A stretch of 64,000 nt of DNA from contig CP136067.1 in NCBI GenBank assembly GCA_032622095.1, forward strand, positions 132,809,990 to 132,873,989, given 5' to 3'. The DNA comes from Siphonodentalium dalli. Its lineage: Eukaryota; Mollusca; Scaphopoda; Gadilida; Siphonodentaliidae. Shown here piece by piece: positions 48,453 to 58,439 of the stretch. Positions within the stretch are counted from its first letter, which is position 1. The number at the start of each line of letters is the position of its first letter. A model generated the notes under the pieces. The model was given only the letters and a program-made list of their open reading frames with translations. It ran no database searches and was not told where the DNA came from. The translations under genes were made by a program, and so were the position numbers.

Positions 48453-49695
48453 GATTTACACAGGGATGTGGCTAGAGGGGGTGTGGGGGGTGTCTCACCC
48501 CCCCCCCCCCCAGCAGAGAGCTATATTTTCAATAGTTGGAAATTTCATACCTGCCACAACGAAATTTCACACCAACAATAGGTTGAAAATGTTCTTGTAG
48601 TTTGATTATAAAACAATTTATTGGGGGAATTTATTGTTTTTCGACCAATATTTGCATATGTTCCTATTTTTTGTCAAAATTTTTGACAGAAATGGACATC
48701 AGTTGGAAATTTTCCAACCTTAGGGGGGTGACAGGTTGGAAATTTCCAACACTTGGAAAGCTTGTGTCCTGGTCCCTCCCCCGTGGCCAGTCAAAAACTT
48801 CTAGTTAATTTAAGAAAACAATATTGTCATACAATTGGTCAACATTGTCATTGGAATTGTCATCAGTTGGAAATTTTCCAACCTAAGTGGGGGTGTAGGG
48901 TTTGAAATTTCCAACAGTAGGAAGGCTTGAGGCTGGTCTAGATGTTAGGATTTTGCGATTTTCTTGTTCAGATTTCAAAATTTTCGCACACCGGGCCGAA
49001 CCATGGTCGGCCCGGTGTGTCATTGCCCCTTCCACATGGCCAATACAAAACTGCTAATTAGTTTAGCAAAACAATATTTTACTACATTTGGTCAAACTTG
49101 TAGACATAAATGGTCATCAGTTGAAGAATTTTCCAACCTGAGGGGGAGCATGAGGTTTGAAATTCCCAACACTAGGAAAGCTTCAGTTGAGGCCAGTCTA
49201 GATGCTAGGATTTGCGATTTTCTTGTATATAGTTTTCAAAATTTTCTCACACCAAGCCAAACAACCATGATCGGCCCGGTGTTTCCTGATCTGTTGTCGG
49301 TAGCTGTGTGCATTTGTCTGGAATTAGATCACTAGTTGTTTTTTTTGGGGTAATTTTCAGGTTAAAATATCTTAATGTTCTCATACTGGGAAAATAGAAG
49401 CATGGCTTATGAATATATAGGAAATTAGGCCTGAGCATGAGGTACAAGGGGGGGGGGTGCAAATGGAATTATGGAAACAGTTGTGTTGGTGCAATTTGGA
49501 CTCAAGGGGGAGGTGCAAATTATGCAAAAAGTTGTGTTGGTGTGATTCCGACTCAATGGGGGGGGGGTGCAAATGGAATTATGCAAAAAGTTGTGTTGGT
49601 CTGATTCCGACTCAAGGGGGGGGGGGGTGCAGTTGGAAATTCCGAAGGTGGACACCCCCCAGCGGAGACCCTCTAGCCACATCCCTGGATTTACA
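48453..49695 (+). mobile_element. 1.2 kb hAT-type non-autonomous element
   Basis: Element 48461-49687, ends CAGGGATGTGGCTAGAGGG and its complement, flanked by an exact 8 bp duplication GATTTACA (48453-48460, 49688-49695). The interior has three to four blocks with palindromic TTGGAAATTTTCCAA near 48690, 48865 and 49125, and three G-run blocks with GTGCAAATGGAATTATG near 49457-49600. No transposase frame. Same family as 23577-24283 and 17397. Confidence 0.92.
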
Positions 49696-50023
49696 TGATA
49701 TACATATACAGTCTCGAACGGAGTAAAGTGATATATTGCAAAAAATAAATTTCAGGTGTTATTTGAGCTTATTAGAAACCATGAAATCGTAACCGTTATT
49801 ACGGATAGTAAAATACGAGAACGATTAGAAAGTACACAAATATTGGTGACGTAGTACCCTATTCGTATTCGTAATCGTAAACGTGAGTTTTGCGAAAGGT
49901 CTCTATTATCATCAGTCCCGCTTACACTTTCAGGTGTATTATGGATATCAGGTAGCCGTATTGGTCACTTTTCACTGATACGAATTACGGAATAGGTACT
50001 ACATGTACGTCACTAGAATTTGT

Positions 50024-50710
50024 TTTCAACTCGTCGATTTTGAGTCGGTCAATATTACTATTGAACGAATTACCACTGGTTGGATCATGGTGCCACAATA
50101 TAATATGATTTGTGTGTTTAGCACCTGTATTTTGACTTAATCGTGGAGAAAAAAAAATTCTATGTGGGGGCTTAGAAATTTCCAAGAAAATTCCATTATG
50201 GCAATCTGAATACAAACCCGAAAAATCCATCACTTTTATTTCGACACAAAATTGGATGAGTTCTTTACTCGCGAGAAAATAGTCTATTGTGCTTGCATGC
50301 CTACAAGTGAATTTATGCTCCATTTTGTCGGTCCCAATTCGTCCATTCAGTATGTATATTTTATTGTTCCTACAAAATTGTATTAATTTTCCACCCTTAC
50401 TGTTAACAACGAAGTCAGATGTGTTTCTATCTGGAATGTGATCCTGTATATCGACTTCGCATCCATGAGGGATAACTCTATCAAGCTGGTCGAGTTGACA
50501 GTTTGTGCAACCTCCATATTCGATGGAATCATTGACATCGTCCAGTATGCCAACTCGGAAGTTCAGATCCCCCATAATGCAACCATATATATTACTACGA
50601 AATTTGAGTGTGATCAGATCGCGTTCAACATCATTGAGATCTTCTGGTGAGGCATATTCAGTATTATCTGGAAGTAGATACGTTGATCCTAACGTTACAT
50701 CGTCGTCCAA
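50024..50710 (-). pseudogene. Endonuclease domain fragment of a LINE
   Basis: A minus-strand frame of about 229 codons that ends where the palindrome arm begins. It resembles the middle and end of an EEP endonuclease: TYLLPDNTEYASPED, GCIMGDLNFRVG (the GD-N catalytic motif), then STIDYFLASKEL and SDCHNGIFLEIS (in place of SDH-P). The N-terminal catalytic Asn/Glu part and the reverse transcriptase are missing. The last residues read into arm sequence are not part of the protein. The family cannot be fixed; the wording differs from both other LINEs in the window. Confidence 0.72.
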
Positions 50711-50743
50711 ATGTTTTTAAATTTTTAGCCATATTGCGGCCTT

Positions 50744-51393
50744 AGCTTGGCTCTCTATAATCTCAATTTCAGAAGCTAAATAGTCTTGAGAGTGGCTAAA
50801 ATGCAAGCTTGGCGCCAAGCTTGGCAGTTTTTGAGGGAGGTGACTAAAAGAAAAGCTTGGCGGTTTGAAAGTTTTAAAAGCCTTTTAAACGCCGCTGTTT
50901 TCGGATGAATTACGTTGGAATAGCACCAGCCAATTACTTATTTGGCCCATTTTCGTAAATTAATCGACAGTATTGACAGTAATGTCCGCGATTGGTTGAT
51001 TAGGGGGCGTGGTCACAAAATCAAAACATCGTCTTTTTACGCAGCTGTCTTGTCGATTTTTGGTCTATTTCTCTTTTTAAACACCAGTTGTACTAAGTTT
51101 TTTATTCGAAACATGTAGAATGGTTATTATTTATCACTCTCATAGTCGAGCTTGGCGGTTTTGAACATTATATACGAAGAATATTTGACTTTTAGATGAC
51201 CGACCACCGAACCGCCAAGCTCGAATTTTACATCAAAATATGAGCTGAATTTCCGCCGATGTCTCGTTTCTAAAAAGCGTTCCAGCTAGTTTTTATGTAA
51301 AAATGTGTAAAATGATTATCATTCCTCACACATATAAACGAGCTTGGCGGTTTTGAATATTTTATATTAAGAATTTTTGACATTTTTTGACAT
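50744..51393 (+). repeat. Hairpin satellite, left block
   Basis: Units combine GAGCTTGGCGGTTTTGAACA with, about 60 bases on, AACCGCCAAGCTC, forming a 12-13 bp stem with a roughly 50 nt loop, then a spacer with TCTCGTTTCTAAAA and ATGATTATCAT. The complete hairpin is at about 51149-51222. The next unit, starting at 51339, is interrupted in its loop by the LINE at 51394. A compact AAGCTTGGCGCCAAGCTTGG palindrome is at about 50806-50825. Confidence 0.8.
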
Positions 51394-51834
51394 ATGTGAG
51401 ATCGAGGCTGATGAGGACGGACTGATTTCGAAGGCTGCTCCAAGATTTTACCGTTTTTGTGTTGTTTTGTGTTGTTTTACTAGTGTCATCTAAGTGAACG
51501 CTGTTTTATATAATCGTAGTGTTTTATCACGAGCATAGACCTTCTTTTTGTCAGTTCCTGAACTCTCTAGCGTTTTTATAAACTATTTTATAAACTTGTT
51601 TTTTATCCCGCCCTCCGAAGGAGCTGCGGCGGCCATATTGATTTTAAAATATTGATTTTAAAATTTTATCAAATATTATGAACTTTTAATCCACTCATTA
51701 CAGTGGTATTCCTGTGTAATTTTACCAATCTAATGAACATTTTATCGTCAGTATCTATATTTTTATGAACATTCATCCAGCAGTAACAACTTTCAATCAA
51801 TAACTTACAAAGATTATTAATTCTGCAACCTACC

Positions 51835-54138
51835 ATGATTTCAAATACCACTTTGAGCCCGCAGCGAGTCTCGCTAGATTCTATTTGCCACGGACCCACC
51901 TCAGTGACCAACACCATATCCATCCAAGTGTCAAATGCCACACCAATCCACGGGTCGACTCGCTCATCAGCTCGACAAGCTATGAAGAGGCCTGATGCCA
52001 GTGATGGGTATGCAAATCCACCCTACCCTGATGTGTATGCAAATCCACCCTACATAGTGAAGAACTACTCACTCAACCCACAAAAAACTATCCAGAAGAT
52101 CCGACAAACATGCAATAAACCTTTCATCAATATAATTCCCAAAGATAAAGGTACCCAACTAAAGATTGAATGCAGTGCCGGTTGTTATCATCTAATAAAC
52201 GAAGAAATCTTACATACCTTCAGTCAACCCCAATTGGTTGCGAAGCACAACATCATTCCATCCATCCGAAACTCCCTTGACAAAAATAACTTCAATCCAG
52301 AAGTCGTCATCCAATGCCAAAGCAGACTAGCCACCGGCCTACCCGGAAAACGTATAAAATTCACCATAAATATGTACCATACGCAGTGCTCCCTTCTTGT
52401 GAATGGCAGGTCTACACCCATCTTCCAAGACGATATCCTACCTGAACTCATTGAAAATATTAAGAAGAATCCGGAAATGTCTAAACTCGACAGATACATA
52501 GCTGCACTCATTGATCGATGCGTGAAGGAAAGTATTGATGACCCTGGGAAAAGCACTTCCATATGCGGTGACCCTCTCAAGTTAACATCGCTACCATATT
52601 CTCCTACCCGACCTCCCTCTGAAGAGATCCCAGAAGATAATCACGACATCTCAATTTGTGAAACATGCTCCCAATGCAACATGAAGGTTGAGAACAACCA
52701 GAAGGGTCTCCAATGTGATATTTGCCAGCATTGGTATCATGACACCTGCGAGTATCTCGATGAAGACCTAGCGAAATTTTATGAGGGATCACCCAAGTAT
52801 AGCTGTCTCACCTGTCGACACCTAACACTCTACCAGACGCACATATCGTCAGCTCCCTCCAATGAATCTCATAACAACTCTTCCTACACAACTCAAGGGA
52901 ATCCTGCTGAAATTTCTATAAACTATTCAACACATGATGCTGATGTTACACATAGAGAAGATGTTCCTGACATCCTCTCCACTCCCCTTATAGAAGAGGA
53001 AATCTTGTCCACACACAGTATACCGGTAGTACAAGAGACCCAGCAAACCCAAAAATTGAAGACATCTGATGAGACAATATATATCCACCAAATACAAAAG
53101 AGCATTTCTCCTCCAAACAAGAAGAAAAATCGACCCACAACGAAGCCAAAACCCAAAGCAAAAATTACCCCCTCCTCATCGGAAATACTGGAACAACTAA
53201 ACCTCGCAAACTCCATCATCTCCAAACTTGAAACTCGCCTGAGTGAATTGGGGGACTCAAACCGTATCTTAAGGATGCAGGCGACTGCCAACATATGTGG
53301 AAATAGCCAAACGACACCACCCCAACGACAAAACCAACAAAGACATACCCCTTGCAATGATTCTGACTCAGAAGATGCTATTTTCTCCCTACAATACCGA
53401 GTACGGGAACTCGAAATCGAGCACTTAAAGGCAAGAATGAACAAACTAGAGCAGCAGGCCTTGAAGGCCGACCTCTTTCCAACCACACTCAACAGTATGG
53501 TACCACCTCAAGTGAACAACAATGGAATGCATACCACCAACTGGCAAGTACCGATGGGCCCACCGCCGCCAGTGCAGCCACCATCACATAACTTCGCTGG
53601 ACATAACTACCACCACAGTCATCCTACTCACTTCTGGCAGATACCGCCACCCCCTATCTATCCGCCACAAAGTCAGGCAACAAACTACCAGACGCATGCT
53701 ACTTATCCCAAGGTACATGCCTATCCCAGCTGCTCCCTTGATCGACGTCATCCAACTGTTAACTATAGGAAAGCACCAGATTCCAAATTGGGAACTTTGT
53801 ATAAGCACCGGCAACCCCCGAGATTTAGAGATGCACACAAGACAACCAACGGACCTGATCACCCGACACCCAGAAGAGTGACATTCACAACAGAATATCC
53901 AACATCAAATAAGTTCGTACAGCCCCCAGCAGCTCCCATTCCAAGAGAACACTCTACACCCAAGAAGTTATTAAATGGAACAACCTCTCCTGTGCCAGCT
54001 CCTCTGAACACACCAGAAAGTAGAAAAGTAGACGTACCAGTATCCATGACCAGCCCAGATTCCAGTACCAGTACACAGTCTTTTTTAGAGTACGGCCGGG
54101 CCTCAACCGCAGAGGGGAGGAGAAGAAGATTATCATAG
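51835..54138 (+). CDS. LINE ORF1 with PHD finger and coiled coil
   Basis: An intact frame of 767 codons. The N-terminal 270 residues are of unknown fold. A PHD finger follows at about residues 275-325 (ETCSQCN, LQCDICQHWYHDTC, SCLTC: the C4HC3 pattern). Then a low-complexity Ser/Thr region, a coiled coil at about 445-485 (ILEQLNLANSIISKLETRLS), a second short one at about 520-550, and a Pro/His-rich tail. CR1-group LINEs often carry such ORF1 proteins, thought to bind RNA and possibly chromatin. The frame ends 51 bases after a T TTT TTA heptamer, and the ORF2 frame overlaps it. Confidence 0.85.
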   Translation: MISNTTLSPQRVSLDSICHGPTSVTNTISIQVSNATPIHGSTRSSARQAMKRPDASDGYANPPYPDVYANPPYIVKNYSLNPQKTIQKIRQTCNKPFINIIPKDKGTQLKIECSAGCYHLINEEILHTFSQPQLVAKHNIIPSIRNSLDKNNFNPEVVIQCQSRLATGLPGKRIKFTINMYHTQCSLLVNGRSTPIFQDDILPELIENIKKNPEMSKLDRYIAALIDRCVKESIDDPGKSTSICGDPLKLTSLPYSPTRPPSEEIPEDNHDISICETCSQCNMKVENNQKGLQCDICQHWYHDTCEYLDEDLAKFYEGSPKYSCLTCRHLTLYQTHISSAPSNESHNNSSYTTQGNPAEISINYSTHDADVTHREDVPDILSTPLIEEEILSTHSIPVVQETQQTQKLKTSDETIYIHQIQKSISPPNKKKNRPTTKPKPKAKITPSSSEILEQLNLANSIISKLETRLSELGDSNRILRMQATANICGNSQTTPPQRQNQQRHTPCNDSDSEDAIFSLQYRVRELEIEHLKARMNKLEQQALKADLFPTTLNSMVPPQVNNNGMHTTNWQVPMGPPPPVQPPSHNFAGHNYHHSHPTHFWQIPPPPIYPPQSQATNYQTHATYPKVHAYPSCSLDRRHPTVNYRKAPDSKLGTLYKHRQPPRFRDAHKTTNGPDHPTPRRVTFTTEYPTSNKFVQPPAAPIPREHSTPKKLLNGTTSPVPAPLNTPESRKVDVPVSMTSPDSSTSTQSFLEYGRASTAEGRRRRLS
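54081..54087 (+). promoter_or_regulatory. Candidate -1 ribosomal frameshift site
   Basis: T TTT TTA lies in the correct phase of ORF1 (codons TCT TTT TTA). A one-base slip back gives the codons AGA GTA CGG and onwards, with no stop until ORF2, and joins in frame to its endonuclease at 54210. The same heptamer is a classic eukaryotic -1 slippery sequence. I see no strong downstream stem or pseudoknot by eye, so use is unproven. Confidence 0.5.
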
Positions 54139-55439
54139 CTACTCTCAACATAAAAAACGTCCAGAGTAACACTGTCTATCTCCAAAACCTACTCAAAGAC
54201 ACTGACATAATGTGCATCCAGGAACATTGGCTCTTTGATTTCCAACTAGACATCCTCACAAAGATCTCCACAAACCATTCAGTCCATGCAAAGGCAGTTG
54301 ACTCAAATGACCCCATATCACCATTGCAAGTACCTCGGGGCTACGGAGGAGTCGCTATCCTATACAACAACAACCTGAATGTCAAGATGAGGAAACTCCC
54401 GGATGGCAGCTCCAGAATAGCAGCTCTTGAAGTGGTCACTTCCCCTCCACTCTTCATCATATGTGCATACTTCCCGACCAGAGCCAGCAACTCAATATCT
54501 GAATACACAGCCACCATAATTGAAGCGGAAGAAATAGTGACAAAATTTAGATCGACCCATGCTATATTTTTATGTGGTGACGTGAACGGCTCCTTGCAAC
54601 TCCGTCCCGGAAACGAACACGACGTCAAACTTAGAGATTTCTGCGCTAACTTCAAGCTCTCAACCCTACAGCCAGACAAGCCAACTTTCTTCCATGACTC
54701 GGGCACTAGTACATCAAAAATAGATTACCTACTAGCCACAAAACAAGGAAATCGTCTAATAGAGTCCATCAGCGTCCACAATAAATCCTCATCAAATACT
54801 TCAGACCACGTACCTGTCTCGACTACTCTATCAATAGCGCTCCCACTCTCTGATGCCATGGAACACCAGAAGAAAAAGATAGACTGGACAAAACTAGACA
54901 AAACCAAATATCATGGATATATACATGACAACTTATATCAGGAAGTCCCCTCAGCTGGAAATGAACTTCAAACACAACAATCTATTCTCCATTTAACAGA
55001 AGTTCTCAAGTGCGCAGCTATATCAAGCCTCCCAATCTCCAAAAGTAGAAGGGTTCCAGAAAAGAAAACCTGGAATGAAGAAATCACCACAGCAGTAAAA
55101 ATTAGCAAAGCCGCCTTCTTCAGATGGAAGCAAGCTGGGAGACCCCGGGGAGATGACAATATAACTCTACTCCACATGAAGCAAGCCAAAAAACAACTTA
55201 GGAAGACCCAGCGTCAACATTTCGCGCAAATCCGCCAAGATCAGTTAACAGCGATAATGGAAGCCAAGGATGAACCAAAGATATTCTTCAATCTGATTAA
55301 ACAACAGCGATCCTCCAAATCTGAACACATACTTGAACTCATAACTGATGAACAAACATATAACACCCCAGAAGACATAACTCAGGGCTGGAATATATAC
55401 TTCTCAAAACTAGCTACACCACAGGAAGAAACTCGTTGA
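54129..55439 (+). CDS. LINE ORF2, endonuclease and linker part
   Basis: The frame overlaps the end of ORF1; the first conserved residues (IIIATLNIKNVQSN) precede the first ATG at 54210, so translation probably starts upstream or by frameshifting. EEP endonuclease motifs: CIQEHWL (catalytic Glu), CAYFP, FLCGDVNGS, STSKIDYLLA and TSDHVPV, all present. A basic linker follows (KKTWNEEITTAVKISK). The frame stops at 55437-55439, but the protein continues in another frame (VDDDLSRIA), so a frameshift near 55435 inactivates it. Confidence 0.82.
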   Translation: MIIATLNIKNVQSNTVYLQNLLKDTDIMCIQEHWLFDFQLDILTKISTNHSVHAKAVDSNDPISPLQVPRGYGGVAILYNNNLNVKMRKLPDGSSRIAALEVVTSPPLFIICAYFPTRASNSISEYTATIIEAEEIVTKFRSTHAIFLCGDVNGSLQLRPGNEHDVKLRDFCANFKLSTLQPDKPTFFHDSGTSTSKIDYLLATKQGNRLIESISVHNKSSSNTSDHVPVSTTLSIALPLSDAMEHQKKKIDWTKLDKTKYHGYIHDNLYQEVPSAGNELQTQQSILHLTEVLKCAAISSLPISKSRRVPEKKTWNEEITTAVKISKAAFFRWKQAGRPRGDDNITLLHMKQAKKQLRKTQRQHFAQIRQDQLTAIMEAKDEPKIFFNLIKQQRSSKSEHILELITDEQTYNTPEDITQGWNIYFSKLATPQEETR

Positions 55440-56022
55440 TGATGACCTCTCCAGAATAGCTGTCACTTGTAATAGTCAAGGAATCACTACTCCACCAGTC
55501 ACCATAACTGAAGTATATCAGGCCATCAGGAATCTTAACATTAACAAGGCTGCAGACATTTTCGGAATAGCAGCTGAACACATAAAAAACTCTCCTGACG
55601 CAGTCACTACATACATTAAAAACCTCTTCAACCTCTTAATACAGAGAAGATCGATCCCATCTATCCTCAAGGAGGGCATCCTGACTCCAGTTTACAAGAA
55701 AGGTGACCCGCACCTTCCAACTAACTACAGAGGCATCTCCGTCACACCTCTCTTACTAAAGATCCTGGAACATATTCTCAACATTAGGCACAATACAGTT
55801 ATCTCGAAAGACCAATCACGACTCCAGTCTGGCTTCACGAAGGGTACTTCATGTCTGAATTCTGCATTAATCGTCACTGAATGCATCAACGAAGCGGTAC
55901 TTACCAACAAACCACTAATCCTAATCACGCTTGACGCTCAGAAAGCATTTGACGTTGTAGACCATAACATCTTACTCAGAAAGCTGTACCTGGACGGGAT
56001 CACTGGCTCAGATTGGGTCCTG
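55437..56022 (+). pseudogene. LINE ORF2, N-terminal reverse transcriptase
   Basis: Readable in one frame: VTITEVYQAIRNLN, ILTPVYKKGDPHLPTNYRGI, SRLQSGFTKGTS, LITLDAQKAFDVVDHNILL (motif A), LYLDGITGSDW. The sequence then jumps straight to the C-terminal region; motifs B to E, including the YxDD active site, are gone. In relatives this stretch is several hundred codons long, so the deletion is about 0.7-1 kb (estimate). Confidence 0.85.
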
Positions 56023-56749
56023 TCGCCAACTTGCCGTGAGAGACATCAATGACAATAGCTGGTTCTCCTATATCAGACGACTTCTAACAGAGTATAATCT
56101 CCCTTCAGCTTATTCAATCAGTCTACACCCTCCAACTAAGACCGAATGGCGGAATACACTAGACGAGGCAGTCGCTGCTAAAGTGACAGGAAAATGGAGA
56201 AATGACATCTCAGCAAAATCCTCTCTACGGCTACTCAACCCTGAAGGAATTGCCTACAACTCTGTCCATAGACTATACAATTCTGTTAGACCTAGCATAT
56301 TTGATGTAAGACGTGCCGAAGTTAAGGCCAAGTTCCTGTGTGGCACCTATACTCTCCAGGCTAATAAAGCAGCTTTCAACCAACACACTGTCAGTCCTAC
56401 CTGCCTGACATGCAACCTTGGCCCAGAAGACCGAGAACATGTTATCGCTTCCTGTCCCACCTACCAGAAGGAAAGATCCAGACTCAAACAGAAGATCAAC
56501 AATCTTCTCCCCAGTATAAATCAAGGCCTCCTAGACAACTCAGCAACCTTTACCCAACTCATCCTTGATCTTAGCCATCCAGATATTCCTGACATCATCG
56601 ATTGGGAGGAACACTCTGTCGACCAGCTAGAACTTTACTCCAGAGAATTCCTATATCAGCTCCATACTAGAAGATTTGCAGTTCTAAAAGTCAAAGGGAA
56701 AGTTTCACATATACCACGCAAGACTCGCTCCGAGCTCAAAGTCCTTTAA
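56023..56749 (+). pseudogene. LINE ORF2, C-terminal region
   Basis: Open frame after the deletion, from CRQLAVRDINDNSWF to a stop at 56747-56749. It carries the LINE C-terminal knuckle CLTCNLGPEDREHVIASC (C-x2-C-x8-H-x4-C) at about 56400-56455. The deletion junction also shifts the frame relative to the upstream piece. Confidence 0.82.
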
Positions 56750-56929
56750 GTATTCTCTAGGTATAGAAGGCTCTTAACTGACGCCACATGTAAATATGTA
56801 CACAGCTGTATATTCACGGATTCAATTCAATTCGGAGGAATACATCCTACATTCATCCAATACTGGAGTGCCTCGCATAATCAACGGGGGAATCTCATCC
56901 AAAAGAAGAAGAAGAAGAAGAAGAAGATG

Positions 56930-57540
56930 ACTGACCACCGAACCGCCAAGCTCGAATTTTAAATCAAAATATAAAGCTGAATTTCGGCCGATTTCTCGTT
57001 TCTAAAACACGCTCCAACCAGTTTTCATGTAAAAACATGTAAAATGATTATCATGTCTCACTCTCATAGTCGAGCTTGGCGGTTTTTAACATTTTATATT
57101 AAGATTTTTTACATTTAGATGACCGATGGCTGGTTAATAAGGGGTGTGTTAACCGAATGAAAACCTCGCTGTTTTACGCAGATTTCTTGTCGATTTTTGG
57201 CCGATTTATCTTTTTAAACACCATTTGCATATAGTCTGCATCTAAAAACACGTTTAATGATTATCATTTATCACTCCCATAGTCTAGCTTGGCGGTTTTG
57301 AACATCGTATACTGAGAATTTTAGATGACCGACCGCCAAGCTCAAATTTAAAATCAAAATATGAAGCTGTATTTTCTCGTTTATAAAACATGTCCCAGCT
57401 ATTTTTCATGTAAAAACATGTAAAATGATTATCATTCCTCACCCTTGTAGTCGAGCTTGGCGGTGTTTAACATTGCGTACTTAGAATTTTCGACTTTTAT
57501 ATGACCGCTCACCGAATCGCCAAGCCTTTAACGTCAGACC
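56930..57540 (+). repeat. Hairpin satellite, right block
   Basis: Continuation of the array at 50744. Left stem halves (AGCTTGGCGGT) lie at about 57072, 57292 and 57453; complete hairpins are at about 57291-57345 and 57452-57527. Unit spacing is 160-220 bp. Confidence 0.8.
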
Positions 57541-57810
57541 AATCCGAGGCAAAATGATACCCACCAAATATTGTCAATGTGTACCCATTAATGTTCGCTC
57601 ATGCTACTAATCAAATTTGTTCAATTATGTTATATTCTTGTTTCGATGTAGCATTTTGATTTAAATGGCACGTATATATAAGATATGTTAGTCGTGTGTT
57701 GAACGGTCACAATGATAATATCATGTATTCCAGAGGGCAAACTGTAATGTAATTTAAGTCACCCGTGTGATTTAATCTCCATCCACATTAATTTATTATT
57801 ATTATTTGGG
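57541..57810 (+). other. Satellite-flanking sequence, duplicated at 58600
   Basis: CACCAAATATTGTCAATGTG and following bases recur at about 58621-58690, so this flank was copied with the satellite. No gene seen. Confidence 0.55.
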
Positions 57811-57816
57811 ATTTGG

Positions 57817-58182
57817 GATTTGACCCTGGAGGATTTGAGAGGGTCGGAGACCCTTTCCTGCAATACACTTGGAAACGTTCATGTGAGTTTTTGTTTATAC
57901 AATAAATATAAACAAAACATGAATAAAATAAGTTGTCATTTGTTCTTTCTTTTTCTTAGCTTTCTTGAGTTTTCTTTCATCCATCCCCATTAATTTCGGT
58001 TTCTATTATTTTATATATATCACTGATTAGCCAAGAACAAGTTAGTTGCAATTCGAGTAGTTTACTCACCAGGGTGAAGTCAATTATAATCGACATGAAT
58101 ACTCCGTTACAGAATAGATCCATACCCTCTGTCAGAATTATCAAACTAAACGCGTTGGTTCAACGCGGGAATTTGAACCCCA
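57817..58182 (+). repeat. Inverted repeat pair, left member
   Basis: Reverse-complement match to 63211-63507, sharing CGCGTTGGTTCAACG, TCTGTCAGAATTATCA, a TTTCTTTTTCTTAGCTTTCT stretch and GGGTC-GAGACCCTTTCCTGC. This copy has about 70 extra bases near 58045-58110. It may be two copies of one dispersed element or the ends of a 5.7 kb element. Confidence 0.72.
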
Positions 58183-58439
58183 ACTCATGACTTGTTTTAG
58201 TTTTTTTGACACAGCTCAATTGACTAGCAATTGCTTTAAAAACAACTCATGACGCTTACTAATTCGGACAAACTGTTATGGCTCATAAACACACCATATA
58301 GCGCATTGTTGAGTGGTGTGGTCGAACTGTTTATTCGGTGACACGTCTGTGTGCCGCTGTGTTGATACGGTTTTTTTGCTTCCCCGCAGAATACTCGTCA
58401 CTTTTGTGTACATGCCACCGATCATGAGAAGTGTTAACG

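Larger units (their letters stand above)
47310..49908. mobile_element. Inverted-repeat element with nested insertions, right arm only
   Basis: Element 47315-49903, ends GAGACCTTTCGCA and TGCGAAAGGTCTC, followed by about 30 bp of further inverted homology (CTCACGTTTACGATTACG). TATTA lies on both sides (47310-47314, 49904-49908); a TA-only duplication is also possible. The left arm is continuous at this point near 1905-1915. It has no transposase. Its interior holds a solo TTAA-type end (47697-47722), a LINE tail (47840-48123) and an hAT element (48461-49687). Confidence 0.83.
24912..50023 (-). repeat. Right arm of a 48 kb imperfect palindrome
   Basis: This is the reverse-complement partner of 1793-23157. 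Right-only insertions are the fold-back element (31715-41135), the SINE (43261-43570), the inverted-repeat element (47315-49903) and a LINE tail (about 27017-27193). About three extra 160 bp repeat units also sit in 27660-28500. The outer edge is sharp: homology stops after GAATTTGT at 50023, where an endonuclease fragment begins. Confidence 0.93.
51394..56929 (+). mobile_element. PHD-finger LINE (CR1-like), internally deleted
   Basis: A LINE inserted in the loop of a satellite hairpin: the satellite's left half stops at about 51393 and its right half resumes at ATGACTGACCACCGAACC, about 56927. It has a 5'UTR (to 51834), ORF1 with a PHD finger, ORF2 with endonuclease and part of the reverse transcriptase, a 3'UTR and an (AAG)n tail at about 56902-56926. 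A deletion inside ORF2 removed the reverse-transcriptase core. The target duplication is short and uncertain. Confidence 0.85.

Noticed and set aside
51400-51440. CTGATGAGGAC-type sequence near the 5' end of the PHD LINE, reminiscent of a hammerhead ribozyme
   Set aside because: The stems do not pair and the GAAA box and cleavage-site context are missing.
52923-53492. 189-codon minus-strand frame opposite the PHD ORF1
   Set aside because: Shadow of the plus-strand gene; composition is antisense-like with no domain.
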